From assembly GCF_017498085.1 (NCBI RefSeq), contig NZ_JAGBKM010000003.1:24033-88032 (forward strand): 64,000 bases of DNA, read 5' to 3'. A program made the translations under genes and the position numbers. The notes below the pieces were generated by a model. The model was not told the origin of the DNA. It saw only the letters and a program-made list of their open reading frames with translations, and did not search any database. Positions 18,998-29,169 of the stretch are shown here, one piece after another. Origin of the DNA: Psychrobacter coccoides. Its GTDB lineage: Bacteria > Pseudomonadota > Gammaproteobacteria > Pseudomonadales > Moraxellaceae. Every line of letters starts with the position of its first letter. Position 1 is the stretch's first letter.

Positions 18998-20293
18998 TTA
19001 TAGCAATACAATCTTTGCCAATAACACAATGGTTAGCACCCAGACAGCAATCGTAATGTCAGAAAACTTACCTGTCATCAGCTTCACCGCAGTATAAGTA
19101 ATGAAGCCAAGAGCGATACCATCAGCGATTGAGTACGTCAGCGGCGTGAGCAGCAATACAACCGCTACAGGCGCAGACTCAGTGAGATCTTCCCAATTGA
19201 TGTCTTTTAGCGTAAACAACATCAAGACTGACACATAAAAAATAGCGCCCGCAGTCGCATACGCAGGAATCATACCTGCCAGCGGTGCAAAGAAAATACT
19301 GAGCACAAACAGCACACCAACGGTCACGGCCATCAGACCCGTACGGCCACCTGAGGCCACGCCTGAGGCACTTTCGATATAGCTGGTCGTAGATGACGTG
19401 CCCAGCACTGCCCCTGCCACGGTCGCTGTTGAATCGGCCAACAACGCTTTATCCATATTTGGAATATTGCCATTTTTATCCACCAAACCGGCTTTGCTGG
19501 CGATACCTACCAAGCTTCCTGTGGTATCGAATAAATCCACAAACAAGAAAGCAAAAATCACACTGATCATTGCTACATCAAAAGCCCCTGCAATATCCAG
19601 CTGCATGAGCGTCGGTGCAACCGATGGCGGCGCTGACATGATGCCTGCAAACTCAGTATGACCTGTCAGTAAGCTGATAATAGTAATCAGTAAGATGCCA
19701 ATCGTCACAGCACCAGGTACTTTTTTATACACCAGACCTATGATCACAAAGAAGCCTAAGGCCGCCATCATGGGTGAAAAGGATTTCATATCTCCAAGCG
19801 TCACAAGTGTCGCCTCTTGGCTGACGATGACGCCTGAGCTTTGCAAAGCAATAAATGCCAAAAACGCCCCGATACCCGCGACGATACCCTGCTTAAGGCT
19901 GGTCGGAATGGCGTTGATGATCCATTCACGAATCTTAAATAAGCTTAAAAGAATAAAGATAATACCTGATAAAAATACAGCACCTAATGCCGTTTGCCAC
20001 GTATAGCCCATCCCCAAAACCACACCATAGGTGAAAAAGGCATTGAGACCCATACCTGGTGCCAAGGCTACTGGCAGGCGGGCATAAATACCCATGATAA
20101 AACAACCTATCGCAGCAGCAAGACAAGTAGCAACGAATACTGCTCCCCTGTCCATACCCGCCTCTGCCAATATACTGGGGTTGACAAAGATGATATAAGC
20201 CATCGTCAAGAAGGTGGTAATACCGGCTAGGATTTCCGTTTTGATCGTGGTATTGTCACCATCGATCCCAAAATAGCGTTCAATTGCATTCAT
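18998..20293 (-). CDS. NCS2-family purine permease (AzgA/PbuG type)
   Basis: 431 residues with 12-14 membrane segments. The N-terminus MNAIERYFGIDGDNTTIKTE and the conserved blocks GITTFLTMAYIIFVNPSIL, APGMGLNAFFTY and SYIESASGVASGGRTGL are those of the AzgA-like adenine/hypoxanthine/guanine proton symporters. It imports purine bases across the inner membrane. The ribosome site is weak. The 5' leader contains a strong hairpin at 20359-20386, about 65 bases before the start. No classical purine riboswitch was recognised. Which purine it prefers cannot be told from sequence alone. Confidence 0.92.
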   Translation of the reverse strand: MNAIERYFGIDGDNTTIKTEILAGITTFLTMAYIIFVNPSILAEAGMDRGAVFVATCLAAAIGCFIMGIYARLPVALAPGMGLNAFFTYGVVLGMGYTWQTALGAVFLSGIIFILLSLFKIREWIINAIPTSLKQGIVAGIGAFLAFIALQSSGVIVSQEATLVTLGDMKSFSPMMAALGFFVIIGLVYKKVPGAVTIGILLITIISLLTGHTEFAGIMSAPPSVAPTLMQLDIAGAFDVAMISVIFAFLFVDLFDTTGSLVGIASKAGLVDKNGNIPNMDKALLADSTATVAGAVLGTSSTTSYIESASGVASGGRTGLMAVTVGVLFVLSIFFAPLAGMIPAYATAGAIFYVSVLMLFTLKDINWEDLTESAPVAVVLLLTPLTYSIADGIALGFITYTAVKLMTGKFSDITIAVWVLTIVLLAKIVLL

Positions 20294-20358
20294 AATTGTC
20301 GTACCCAGCTAGCTAGTGACTAGTAAAAAGAACCGATTGATAAGCGCCTAAAATAATT

Positions 20359-20386
20359 AGGGCGTGTTGAACATTCAACACGCCCT
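20359..20386 (-). promoter_or_regulatory. Perfect 12-bp hairpin in the permease leader
   Basis: Arms AGGGCGTGTTGA at 20359-20370 and TCAACACGCCCT at 20375-20386 with a 4-base loop. On the permease strand it is followed by AATTATTTT, a weak T-rich tail, so it could be an attenuator, an operator, or an old repeat end. A second, weaker inverted repeat (GAGGTCA...TGACCTC) lies beside it at 20388-20413. Confidence 0.45.
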
Positions 20387-20413
20387 AAGAGGTCAGCAAG
20401 GATGTGATGACCT

Positions 20414-20766
20414 CTTTATAAAAAAGGCAGCGGTAACAAAGCGCAACATTTTAGAGAAATTAGGACACAAATTCAATCATTACCCGTGCCCAACTGGTCC
20501 AAAAAGATATTGCATGACCTTTGACCCAATTAGAAGTAAACTACAAAGGTCGGATTAGGACAATGGTTTTTATCATAAATATTGAGTTATATTGTGTTAT
20601 GGCTCTATCATTATCAAACTCATTATTACACGGTAAACAAGTACAGATACGACCTATAGTAGACTACACGAGTTTGACAGCGCTCATCATTTTTTGCCTT
20701 TGGTATTACTTTGGTTGTAGTGTGATTGCTTGACCAGTTACCCCTTATCATTAGCGAGTTCGTTAC
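20414..20766. other. Intergenic region between the permease and tolQ
   Basis: About 350 bases between divergent genes. It must hold the promoters of both units. A 70-codon frame at 20521-20733 has no ribosome site, no recognisable domain and skewed composition, so I do not call it a gene. Confidence 0.4.
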
Positions 20767-21510
20767 ATGCCTGAATCATTGAATATTATAGACCTGATTA
20801 CCCAAGCCAGCTTATTGGTACAGATTGTGATGGCACTGCTGTTATTGGCATCTGTACTCAGTTGGGTGATGATATTTCGTCTCAGTGCACGTCTAGGCAC
20901 CGCCAAAAACTTTGATGAGCAGTTTGAGTCTTGGTTTTGGTCAGGTGAGGATCTGGCCAAACTCTACCAAGGGGTACAAAGCTCGCCTGAACGCCAAGGA
21001 CTTGAGCAGATATTTTATGTTGGGTTTTCTGAATATTTAAGAATGCACAAAAAACGCCAGCCCAAAGACGACATCATTGATGGTGTAGAGCGCAAGCTAC
21101 GAGTAGGACTCGGGCGTCAGCAGCAGCTGCTTGAATCAGGCACACCTATCCTTGCCAGTATCGGCTCAGTGGCACCTTATGTCGGCTTGTTTGGTACCGT
21201 CTGGGGTATTATGAATGCCTTTTTGGGTCTATCACAAACAGAGCAAGCGACTCTCGCTGCTGTGGCGCCTGGTATCGCTGAGGCTTTGATCGCAACCGCC
21301 ATGGGACTGTTTGCTGCGATTCCTGCTGTACTGGCTTACAATCATTTTACTGCCAAGGCGCAGCGTCTCTATGAGTCCCGTGCTTTATTTTGCGACGAGA
21401 TGACGGGTATGCTACAGCGTGAGACCAATACTCAACATTCATTTGAGACAGAAAGAGAGACTGTCATTGCTGAAAATAGCGCCGCAGTGGCTAGGGCTAA
21501 AGGACTATGA
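20767..21510 (+). CDS. tolQ: Tol-Pal system proton channel TolQ
   Basis: 247 residues, MotA/TolQ/ExbB family. One membrane segment near residues 14-36, a cytoplasmic loop, then two segments in the conserved block from VAPYVGLFGTVWGIMNAF to TAMGLFAAIPAVLAYN. With TolR it uses proton flow to drive TolA and so keeps the outer membrane in step with division. TolQ rather than ExbB is chosen because tolR, tolA and tolB follow. The usual upstream gene ybgC is not present. Ends overlapping tolR by four bases (ATGA). Confidence 0.93.
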   Translation: MPESLNIIDLITQASLLVQIVMALLLLASVLSWVMIFRLSARLGTAKNFDEQFESWFWSGEDLAKLYQGVQSSPERQGLEQIFYVGFSEYLRMHKKRQPKDDIIDGVERKLRVGLGRQQQLLESGTPILASIGSVAPYVGLFGTVWGIMNAFLGLSQTEQATLAAVAPGIAEALIATAMGLFAAIPAVLAYNHFTAKAQRLYESRALFCDEMTGMLQRETNTQHSFETERETVIAENSAAVARAKGL

Positions 21511-21968
21511 GACAAAGTCCATATCGCCGTGAAAACAAGCCCCTAAATGCTGAAATAAACGTCGTCCCTTATATCGACGTCATGCTCGTGCTGTTGGTGA
21601 TATTTATGGTAACTGCACCCATGCTGACCACAGGTGTCGATGTTGACTTGCCTAAAGAGCAAACCAACACCATGAGCCAACAACAGTTGCCTATTATCAT
21701 CTCATTAACCGGTAGCGGCGAGATCTTTATCAGCTATGAAAACAACATCGATATGCCAATCAGTGAGCCGGAACTGATCAATACCCTATCGAACTTACAG
21801 ATGCAAAACAACAACACTGGTGCGCCGCCCATTCAGGTCATGATCAATGCCGATCAAAACAACCAATACGGCGCTGTCATGGCACTCATGGCAAACCTGC
21901 AGCAAGCCGGCATCGAAAAGGTAGGGCTATTAACCGGCTCTCCTCTCCCGCCGCCCAAGTTACAATAA
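21507..21968 (+). CDS. tolR: Tol-Pal system protein TolR
   Basis: 153 residues, ExbD/TolR family. One N-terminal membrane segment (about 18-38) starts with INVVPYIDVMLVLLVIFMVT, whose Asp is the proton-carrying residue. A periplasmic domain with a short polar C-terminus follows. The ATG overlaps the tolQ stop, a sign of coupled translation. It forms the TolQ-TolR motor in the inner membrane. Confidence 0.93.
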   Translation: MRQSPYRRENKPLNAEINVVPYIDVMLVLLVIFMVTAPMLTTGVDVDLPKEQTNTMSQQQLPIIISLTGSGEIFISYENNIDMPISEPELINTLSNLQMQNNNTGAPPIQVMINADQNNQYGAVMALMANLQQAGIEKVGLLTGSPLPPPKLQ

Positions 21969-21979
21969 GGGGGATCACT

Positions 21980-23023
21980 ATGAATAAGGCGCCTGTGGTC
22001 TATGTGCCAACCCCACCCGAAGGTGATGGCATCACGCTGCCGACGCTACTTAGCATACTGGCGCATGGCGTCGTACTTGGGATAGTCATTTATACCTATC
22101 AAACTCCTGTGATAGAAACTGCTGGCAGTATTGAAACCACCATGGTCTCACCTGAGGAGTTGGCCGAGATGCAAGCGCAAATCATCGCTAACCGAACAGC
22201 GATGCAAGCCGCCAGTAGTGATGAGCGTACGACCAGCAGAACCACTGATGGGGGCAGCACTGCATCTGCTCCACAAATGAGTGCAAACAACAATAGCAAT
22301 AGTGCCACTCAAGATAGCACTGGGCAACGCTCGCAGCCCAACCCAAAACAAACACCTGTGTTTACGCCTGCAAATGATCCTACTGACAAACCCATACTGA
22401 TGTCACAAGAGCATCGCCAACGCCTGCTTGAGCGAAATCGAGAATACGAGCGTAACATAGCTGAAATGGCCGCACAGTTAGACGAGTCGACACGGCAAGA
22501 GTTACAGCGTGCCGAAGAGATAAAAAGGCAGCAACGAGAAGCAGAACGTGAAGCACTTGAAGCGCTTCGTTATAAAGAGAACAATCCTCCTAAGATTAAC
22601 CCTCCAACCAGCAGTGATCGTAATATAAAAATCGACACTGGCAGCTCGGATGGTTCAAACAAAAGCATCAGCTTATCGGATGGTCAGCCTACAGTATCTA
22701 GTAACCCTAATACTGCGAGCACGGAAAAAGGACGTAGTCGCTCTGCCTCAAGTGGCAACCGAGGTGCTAATAACAGTGAAATTATCAATTTAATTAAGCG
22801 CAATTATAACCCACCAGTCGCATCTAAAGGATCCACTCAACGGGCAACCTTGACCATTACTGTCAATAACAATGGTGATGTGGTCGATGTGTCTGTATCA
22901 GGATCAGACAGCGCCGTAAACGAGGCGGCCAAGCAAGCAGTGCTTGATACTCGTAACTTCCCCATTGATGTGGATGACCCCAAGTATCCTACTTTTACCG
23001 TACAATTTAACGGCAGCAACTGA
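21980..23023 (+). CDS. tolA: Tol-Pal system protein TolA
   Basis: 347 residues. A single N-terminal membrane anchor (about 20-40, LLSILAHGVVLGIVIYTYQ), then a long low-complexity periplasmic stretch rich in Ser, Asn, Gln, Glu and Arg (about 50-260) with a charged helical part (ERNREYERNIAEMAAQLDE) and finally a ~80-residue TonB/TolA-C domain ending in PTFTVQFNGSN. It spans the periplasm to connect the TolQR motor with TolB and Pal. AGGGGG lies ahead of the ATG. The linker differs from the Ala/Lys-rich helix of E. coli TolA, as usual outside the enterobacteria. Confidence 0.9.
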   Translation: MNKAPVVYVPTPPEGDGITLPTLLSILAHGVVLGIVIYTYQTPVIETAGSIETTMVSPEELAEMQAQIIANRTAMQAASSDERTTSRTTDGGSTASAPQMSANNNSNSATQDSTGQRSQPNPKQTPVFTPANDPTDKPILMSQEHRQRLLERNREYERNIAEMAAQLDESTRQELQRAEEIKRQQREAEREALEALRYKENNPPKINPPTSSDRNIKIDTGSSDGSNKSISLSDGQPTVSSNPNTASTEKGRSRSASSGNRGANNSEIINLIKRNYNPPVASKGSTQRATLTITVNNNGDVVDVSVSGSDSAVNEAAKQAVLDTRNFPIDVDDPKYPTFTVQFNGSN

Positions 23024-23180
23024 GTGAGCGTCACCTTTTCAGATTATCGCCACTATCCTCTTCCACCACTCATTTAAGTAAATTGCTTAAGCAACTTGCA
23101 CTGAGTGCCTTATTGTCTTAACGTAATAATCGCCTTAAAATATCATCACAACTACCTATTCACTTCTTTAGGAGCCTGAC

Positions 23181-24479
23181 TTGGCTATGCGTACTCACAA
23201 AAAACTATTAATAACATTACTTGCCAGCGCTGCGAGCCTACTAATTGCTCCTAGTGTATCCGCCAACCCTGTTGTCTTACAATTAGACTATGAGATCCCC
23301 GTACAGCAGAACCAAGTGGCGCTCGTGCCTTTTGCCGGTGACCGCCTCCTCTCCTCTGTTATTTTAAATGACTTAAGTCGCACGGAGCTGAATGTCACCA
23401 ATAACGACTTGCCCCAGCAGCCACACAGCAGTAGCGAGTTGGCTGGCAGCCTACCTGTCTGGCAAAGCTTAGGCATTCCTTACTTAGTGGTTGGCAGCAC
23501 CCGTAGCAACCGCGGAAAAGTCATCACAGACTATGAAGTCATAGAGGTAAAGTCTGGCAACGTACTCGAGGGAAAACAAAGCCTCACCTCGGATAACGAC
23601 CCGCAAAGCTTACGTTACGCCGGTCATGTGATCGCTGATAAGATCTATGAGTTGGTCACAGGTACCCCGGGAGACTTCTCAGGACGTATTGCTTATATCG
23701 AAGAGACGGGACTCGGCAAAGACAAGATCTCTCGCCTAAAAGTCATGGACGCCGATGGTGAAAACGCCAGAACCATTACTGAGGTAAAAGGCTCTATCTT
23801 CTCCCCTGCATGGTCGCCTGATGCTTCTCACATCGCTTATACCGTTCAGCGTGACCAGTCATATCCAACCATTTATGTGCAAAATATCAATGGTGGCGGG
23901 GCTCGTGTCTTAACCCCCTTTCCCGGTAGCAACTTAAGCCCTTCTTTCTCCCCTGATGGTAGAAAAATCCTGTTTTCTAGCAGCTATCAAGGCAACGCTG
24001 ATATCTATGAGATCAGTACCAGTGGTGGCCAACCTAGAAGACTGATCAGCTGGCCTAGCAATGAAGTACAGCCAAGCTATGCCCCTGATGGGAAGTCTTT
24101 TGTTTTTGTTTCGGATCGAACAGGCTTTAATAAGCCAAGAATCTATCGCTACGAGTTTGGGAGTGGACGTACTACACAGATATCTAATAGCGGTTATGCC
24201 ACCAGCCCGCAGTTTAGTAGTGACGGCACTCAAATCGCTTTTTTAAACGGTCGCTCAGCTGCCATTATGAATACCAAGGGCGCAGTCACCGCCAATCTGG
24301 GCAACACTGGCATCGATGAAGCGCCCAGCTTTTCACCGAATGGCAAACGTGTGGTCTATGCCTCCACCCAAGGCGGTAAAGGCGTCTTGACCATCAAGTC
24401 TTTAGAAAGTGGCAAAGCATTTGGTAAGTCAGGACAAGGTATCATCCGCTCACCAGTATGGTCCGCCAGTCCAAAATAA
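23181..24479 (+). CDS. tolB: Tol-Pal system beta-propeller protein TolB
   Basis: 432 residues. Sec signal peptide (hydrophobic about 8-26, cleavage near SVSANP), an N-terminal alpha/beta domain (about 30-170), then a six-bladed propeller with repeated SPAWSPDASHIAY, SPSFSPDGRKILF and PSYAPDGKSFVFVSDR units. Periplasmic, binds Pal and TolA. The upstream AGGAG is 6 bases before a TTG at 23181 and 12 before the ATG at 23187, so the TTG start is favoured. A 157-base gap separates it from tolA. pal is not downstream here; it lies at 40045. Confidence 0.93.
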   Translation: MAMRTHKKLLITLLASAASLLIAPSVSANPVVLQLDYEIPVQQNQVALVPFAGDRLLSSVILNDLSRTELNVTNNDLPQQPHSSSELAGSLPVWQSLGIPYLVVGSTRSNRGKVITDYEVIEVKSGNVLEGKQSLTSDNDPQSLRYAGHVIADKIYELVTGTPGDFSGRIAYIEETGLGKDKISRLKVMDADGENARTITEVKGSIFSPAWSPDASHIAYTVQRDQSYPTIYVQNINGGGARVLTPFPGSNLSPSFSPDGRKILFSSSYQGNADIYEISTSGGQPRRLISWPSNEVQPSYAPDGKSFVFVSDRTGFNKPRIYRYEFGSGRTTQISNSGYATSPQFSSDGTQIAFLNGRSAAIMNTKGAVTANLGNTGIDEAPSFSPNGKRVVYASTQGGKGVLTIKSLESGKAFGKSGQGIIRSPVWSASPK

Positions 24480-24575
24480 TATTTAAGGGGTTTTTGGCAT
24501 ATATTTATCGCTACATACAGTCAGTTGTAAACAAAGCTGTCATAAGCCCCAAAGCGCGACTGCAACTATACTGCT

Positions 24576-25634
24576 TTACTGCCAGCCTAGGGTTGCATAG
24601 TGCTCATCTTGATGGGCAAATAAAGGATGAGCCGTGGCCTCCTGCAAGGTTAATACTGGGGTCACGCAGACATCAGTGGATTCAAAAACCTGCTGCCAGT
24701 GTGCAAGATCTTGACTGGCAAAGGCATCAGCTACTATTTGTGCTGCCTCTTGGCTGGCTTTGCTATTGGGCAGCACATTCATCTGCCAATGCTTGGTCTT
24801 AAGCTCAGGCAGCTTTAGTATATCGCACAAGCCTTGCCAAAATTTCAGCTCTAGCGAACCAACTGCCATATAACGGTCATCTGCGGTTTTGTAGAGACGA
24901 TAGCAAGGCAGTAGCCCTCCTAAAAAATCCTGTTGTGGCTTAGGGACTTCACCAGAGAAGCTCGCCACCAGCTTACCAGTGGCTTTTGGCATGACCATAT
25001 GCTGATACAAACTATGGGTCATACTAACGGCAACATGACGACCTTGTCCGGTGCGCTGTGCTGCAAACACAGCAGCCAAAAGAGCGATCACTGCCGTGTC
25101 ACTGCCACCTGCCAAATCAGCAAACTGAATATTGGGCATGGCTTGTTCACCATCAGCTGTTTTGAGCTGATCAAGCACGCCGCTCATCGCCATAAAGTTG
25201 ATATCATGGCCCGCTTTATTCGCCCAGTTATGACTGACAGTGCTACCATCAACCACACCATAACCTGTGATGGATACCATGACCAACCTGGGATTAATAG
25301 CGTGTAAGGTTTCAGAGTCAAGTCCCATACCCTTGAGCACGCTAGGCCGGAAGCTATCAAGCATGACGTCGGCATCCTTTAGGTGCGCTTTGATTGCATC
25401 GATACCCAGCTTATCTCGAAAGTCAACTTTTTGCGTCTCTTTACCATGATTTAGGGCAGTAAACAGCTCACCAAAAGCGCGGGCGGGATCACCGTTTTTT
25501 GGCTCGATTTTGATAATTTGAGCCCCCAAGTCAGCGAGCAATCTGGTCGCAAACGGGCCTGGAAGGTTGCGTGTCAAGTCCACGACACGTAAACCTGTTA
25601 GACAATCTTGCATCGCCTCAGCTGGATTAATCAT
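24576..25634 (-). CDS. CaiB/BaiF (class III) CoA-transferase family protein
   Basis: 352 residues from ATG 25634, chosen because AGGAG lies seven bases upstream; the longer frame would start at GTG. N-terminal LRVVDLTRNLPGPFATRLLADLGAQIIKIE-type block (written here in part: VVDLTRNLPGPFA) and the catalytic Asp region QFADLAGGSDTA near residue 170 are family marks. It may move CoA between carboxylic acids or act as an alpha-methylacyl-CoA racemase; the two cannot be separated by eye. Its start overlaps the stop of the beta-oxidation gene by 8 bases, so it is the last gene of that operon, which favours a role with branched or unusual acyl-CoA. Confidence 0.85.
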   Translation of the reverse strand: MINPAEAMQDCLTGLRVVDLTRNLPGPFATRLLADLGAQIIKIEPKNGDPARAFGELFTALNHGKETQKVDFRDKLGIDAIKAHLKDADVMLDSFRPSVLKGMGLDSETLHAINPRLVMVSITGYGVVDGSTVSHNWANKAGHDINFMAMSGVLDQLKTADGEQAMPNIQFADLAGGSDTAVIALLAAVFAAQRTGQGRHVAVSMTHSLYQHMVMPKATGKLVASFSGEVPKPQQDFLGGLLPCYRLYKTADDRYMAVGSLELKFWQGLCDILKLPELKTKHWQMNVLPNSKASQEAAQIVADAFASQDLAHWQQVFESTDVCVTPVLTLQEATAHPLFAHQDEHYATLGWQ

Positions 25635-27798
25635 CGACAAACTCCTCACCTTTTTCAGCCATATCCACTAATATTTGCGCCGGTATGAAGCGCTCACCAT
25701 ATGTCTTTGCCAGCTCACGACTACGCTTGACAAATCTATCGACACCCATGGAGTTGATAAACTGCAGCGTACCGCCTTGGTTGGGCGCAAAACCCCAGCC
25801 AAAGATCGAGCCGACGTTGGCATCAGCGACGGTGCGGACGACGTTTTCTTCGTAGCATTTGGCCGCCTCGTTGGCTTGTACATAAAGCAGACGGTCTACC
25901 AGCTCTGTCTGCGAAGGCTGCTCATCGCTGGTTGGATAAAGCTCAGTCAGCCCAGGCCATAGGCGCTTTTCGCTTTTTTCAGGATAGTCATAAAAGCCTT
26001 TAGCAACTTTTTTACCCTCACGACCAAGCTCGTTGACCATCTTTTGTATTATTGCCATAGCAGGATGCGGAGTAAAGGCTTTGCCTTGCGCTTCTATTGC
26101 CTGTTTGGTTTGCTGCATGACGTGCAGGGATAGGCTTAGCGACACCTCATCTTGTAGAGCAAGTGGCGGCATCGGCATACCTGACTTGATACCAGCCACT
26201 TCGATACTGCGTGGGTGGACGCCTTCGCCTAGCATCGCAATACCTTCTGAAACATAAGTAGCAAACACACGAGAGGTATAAAAACCACGGCTGTCATTAA
26301 CCACGATTGGCGTCTTTGCAATTTGACCCACATAATCAATACCTTTGGCTACAGTCGCAGCATCGGTCTTTTCACCGACAATAATTTCTACTAAGGGCAT
26401 CTTGTCGACTGGCGAGAAGAAATGCAGACCGATAAACTGCTGTGGCCGTTTACTGGCTTTAGCAAGCTCAGTGATTGGTAGTGTCGAGGTGTTTGATGCG
26501 TAAACAGCAGTCTCTGGCATCACAGCTTCAGACTTGCGTGTGCACTCCGCTTTGATACCCATGTCTTCAAAGACTGCTTCAATCACCAAATCACAGCCTG
26601 CTAAATCAGCATAAGAAACTGTGGTCTCAATCTTATCAAGTAGCGCCTGCTTTTTTTCTTCTGTTGCATGGCCACGGCTGATCGCCTTGTCTAACAGCTG
26701 AACCGAGTGGCTTTTGCCTCTGTCAGCGCCTTCGATAGTGGTATCTAACAACACCACGTCTATGCCGGCCTTAGCTGACACATAGGCAATACCTGCACCC
26801 ATCATGCCAGCGCCTAAGACGCCTACCTTGCTGACTGTTGAGCGCTCAAAACCGTCAGGGCGTGACTGGCCTTTTTTGATACTGTTTAGTTGCGTCCAAA
26901 GGGTATTCATCATGTTTTTGGATTCAGACGAGAGCAGGCAAGCGACAAAGTACCGTGACTCTATCTGTAAACCATTATCAATATCCGTTAGACAGCCTTC
27001 AAACACACTAGACAAAATGTGTGTAATAGCAGGATAATTACCGTGTGACTTTTGGTTGGCCATCGCTGGGGCGATAGAGAGCATTTGCACCACTTTTGGA
27101 TGTGTACTGTCCCCACCTGGAATTTTAAAGCCTTTGCTGTCCCATGGCTGCTGCGCTTTGGGGTTGTCATTGATCCACGCTTTTGCTTTGGCAATAAGTT
27201 CGTTATTGTCGCTAGCAACGTCATCGATAATTCCAATGTCTAGCGCTTGTGTTGGCCGCAGTGCTTTGCCTTGTGTCATCAGCTCAACGGCTCTTTGAAT
27301 CCCAATCAGACGTGGCAGACGCTGCGTGCCACCGCCACCAGGCAGCAAACCAAGCTTTACTTCAGGCAAACCAAGCGTGACCTTAGGTGAGTCGATGGCA
27401 ATACGATAATGACACGCTAAGGCAAGCTCAAGGCCACCACCTAATGCGGTACCCGTTATCGCAGCGACGACTGGTTTAGCAGCAGTCTCAAGCTTACGTA
27501 AGCTCGTCTTTAGCCCTTCAACCAAATCAAACGCTTGCTCAGCAGTCGTAATCGTTGCTAATTGATCAAGATCAGCACCAACCATAAAGGTTGATTTGGC
27601 TGAGGTTAGAATTAAACCTTTTGCTTCTTTGTCACTTATAAAAACCTCCGTCATTGCAGCAAAGGCGTCATTGAAACCCTCACCGATGACGTTCATCTTG
27701 CGATCGCTTTGGTCGATAGTGACCGTGAGAATGCCATTATCAGATTCAGCAAAAAAGTGGTTTAGTGCATTGATGGCATCTACGCTATTGGTGCTCAT
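25627..27798 (-). CDS. Fatty-acid oxidation complex alpha subunit: enoyl-CoA hydratase / 3-hydroxyacyl-CoA dehydrogenase
   Basis: 723 residues, FadB/FadJ-type. N-terminal crotonase domain (oxyanion hole [19 protein letters not shown] near residue 116, [19 protein letters not shown]) is followed by an NAD-binding hydroxyacyl-CoA dehydrogenase ([15 protein letters not shown] near 327, [15 protein letters not shown]) and its C-terminal helical domain. It catalyses the two middle steps of beta-oxidation. AAGGA lies ahead of the ATG. The thiolase that would complete the cycle is the preceding gene, 87 bp away. FadB and FadJ cannot be told apart safely here, so no symbol is given. Confidence 0.93.
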   Translation of the reverse strand: MSTNSVDAINALNHFFAESDNGILTVTIDQSDRKMNVIGEGFNDAFAAMTEVFISDKEAKGLILTSAKSTFMVGADLDQLATITTAEQAFDLVEGLKTSLRKLETAAKPVVAAITGTALGGGLELALACHYRIAIDSPKVTLGLPEVKLGLLPGGGGTQRLPRLIGIQRAVELMTQGKALRPTQALDIGIIDDVASDNNELIAKAKAWINDNPKAQQPWDSKGFKIPGGDSTHPKVVQMLSIAPAMANQKSHGNYPAITHILSSVFEGCLTDIDNGLQIESRYFVACLLSSESKNMMNTLWTQLNSIKKGQSRPDGFERSTVSKVGVLGAGMMGAGIAYVSAKAGIDVVLLDTTIEGADRGKSHSVQLLDKAISRGHATEEKKQALLDKIETTVSYADLAGCDLVIEAVFEDMGIKAECTRKSEAVMPETAVYASNTSTLPITELAKASKRPQQFIGLHFFSPVDKMPLVEIIVGEKTDAATVAKGIDYVGQIAKTPIVVNDSRGFYTSRVFATYVSEGIAMLGEGVHPRSIEVAGIKSGMPMPPLALQDEVSLSLSLHVMQQTKQAIEAQGKAFTPHPAMAIIQKMVNELGREGKKVAKGFYDYPEKSEKRLWPGLTELYPTSDEQPSQTELVDRLLYVQANEAAKCYEENVVRTVADANVGSIFGWGFAPNQGGTLQFINSMGVDRFVKRSRELAKTYGERFIPAQILVDMAEKGEEFVDD

Positions 27799-27885
27799 AT
27801 TAGGTCCTTCTTAAGTTATTGTCCTATACGATGAATCATTCAAAGCCGTGTCGCATCCTGCTTTATGAGTGTTTTTATAATCGTT

Positions 27886-29094
27886 TTATACACGTTCAAT
27901 GATCGTTGCAATACCCATACCCCCACCGACACAAAGGGTGATCATCGCCGTATTCAGATCACGGCGCTCAAGCTCATCAAGCACAGTCGTCATCAGTATT
28001 GCGCCTGTTGCGCCAAGGGGGTGACCCATCGCAATCGCACCACCGTTGACGTTTACTTTATCCAATGACACACCAAGATCATCAGCAGTATTCATGGGTA
28101 TGGCTGCAAAGGCTTCATTGATTTCCCAAAGATCGATATCATCAGCCGTCATGCGGGCTTTATTCAGTACTTTTTGGCACGCAGGTGTTGGGCCGGTCAG
28201 CATGATGGCCGGCTCAGAGCCAATGACCGCTGCCATGGTCACTTTAGCACGTGGTTTAAGACCCGCTCGCTCCCCCGCTGTAGCACTACCAACGAGGCAG
28301 ATGGCAGCACCATCCACGATACCGGATGAATTACCAGCATGATGCACGTGGTTGATGTTTTCAATCGTGGTGTATTTGTCTAAGATCACACTGTCAAAGC
28401 CCATTTGACCCAGCGTCATAAATGAGGGCTTGAGGCCCGCTAAGGTTTTCACCTCTGTATTGGGGCGAATGGTCTCATCTTTATCAAGTAGCAGCATGCC
28501 ATTAATATCTGTAACGGGTATGACGGATTTATCATAGTAGCCTTGCTCCCATGCATGGGCAGCTCGGCGATGGGATTCGGCTGCAAACGCATCAACATCA
28601 GTACGGCTAAAGCCTTTTAGGGTGGCGATCGTGTCAGCGCCTACGCCTTGAGGCACATAGTTGGTGGCATCATTGACCCGAGGATCCATATACCATGCGC
28701 CGCCATCAGAGCCCATAGGCACACGGCTCATTGATTCAATACCGCCAGCCACGACCATATCTTCCATACCAGACATGACTTTGGCTGCAGCAAGATTGAT
28801 GGATTCAAGGCCTGAAGCACAGTAGCGTGATAATGTCACACCTGCGACACTTTGAACCCAGCCTGCATCAAGCGCAGCGATACGGGCAATATCAGAGCCC
28901 TGCTCACCGACTGGCGTTACACAGCCAAGCACGATATCATCTACCAAGCGGGTATCTAAACCGTGGCGCTGCTGTAAGGCGATAAGTAAAGTACGTGCCA
29001 GCCAAATCGGTGATGCTTGATGAAGAGCGCCATCTTTTTTTCCTTTGCCACGTGGGGTACGGATGGCATCATAGATATAAGCAGTCTGGGGCAT
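27886..29094 (-). CDS. Acetyl-CoA C-acyltransferase (thiolase)
   Basis: 402 residues from ATG 29094 (AAGGA seven bases upstream; a longer frame to 29163 is not supported). Nucleophilic Cys in [14 protein letters not shown] near residue 95, His in [18 protein letters not shown], and the second Cys in [13 protein letters not shown] at the C-terminus. It cleaves 3-ketoacyl-CoA to acetyl-CoA and a shortened acyl-CoA, in the cytoplasm. It is the second gene of the beta-oxidation operon. Confidence 0.94.
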   Translation of the reverse strand: MPQTAYIYDAIRTPRGKGKKDGALHQASPIWLARTLLIALQQRHGLDTRLVDDIVLGCVTPVGEQGSDIARIAALDAGWVQSVAGVTLSRYCASGLESINLAAAKVMSGMEDMVVAGGIESMSRVPMGSDGGAWYMDPRVNDATNYVPQGVGADTIATLKGFSRTDVDAFAAESHRRAAHAWEQGYYDKSVIPVTDINGMLLLDKDETIRPNTEVKTLAGLKPSFMTLGQMGFDSVILDKYTTIENINHVHHAGNSSGIVDGAAICLVGSATAGERAGLKPRAKVTMAAVIGSEPAIMLTGPTPACQKVLNKARMTADDIDLWEINEAFAAIPMNTADDLGVSLDKVNVNGGAIAMGHPLGATGAILMTTVLDELERRDLNTAMITLCVGGGMGIATIIERV

Positions 29095-29169
29095 GATAAA
29101 TCCTTTTAATTGAAGCGGTGATACATAATGACCTCTTGAGAAGGATGCGCCCTCCTCAACCATAAGCCA

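Noticed and set aside
20294-20386. Purine riboswitch before the NCS2 permease
   Set aside because: No three-way junction with the conserved loop sequences could be found; only simple hairpins.
20521-20733. 70-codon frame upstream of tolQ
   Set aside because: No ribosome site, no recognisable domain, and it would fill the only promoter space for tolQ.
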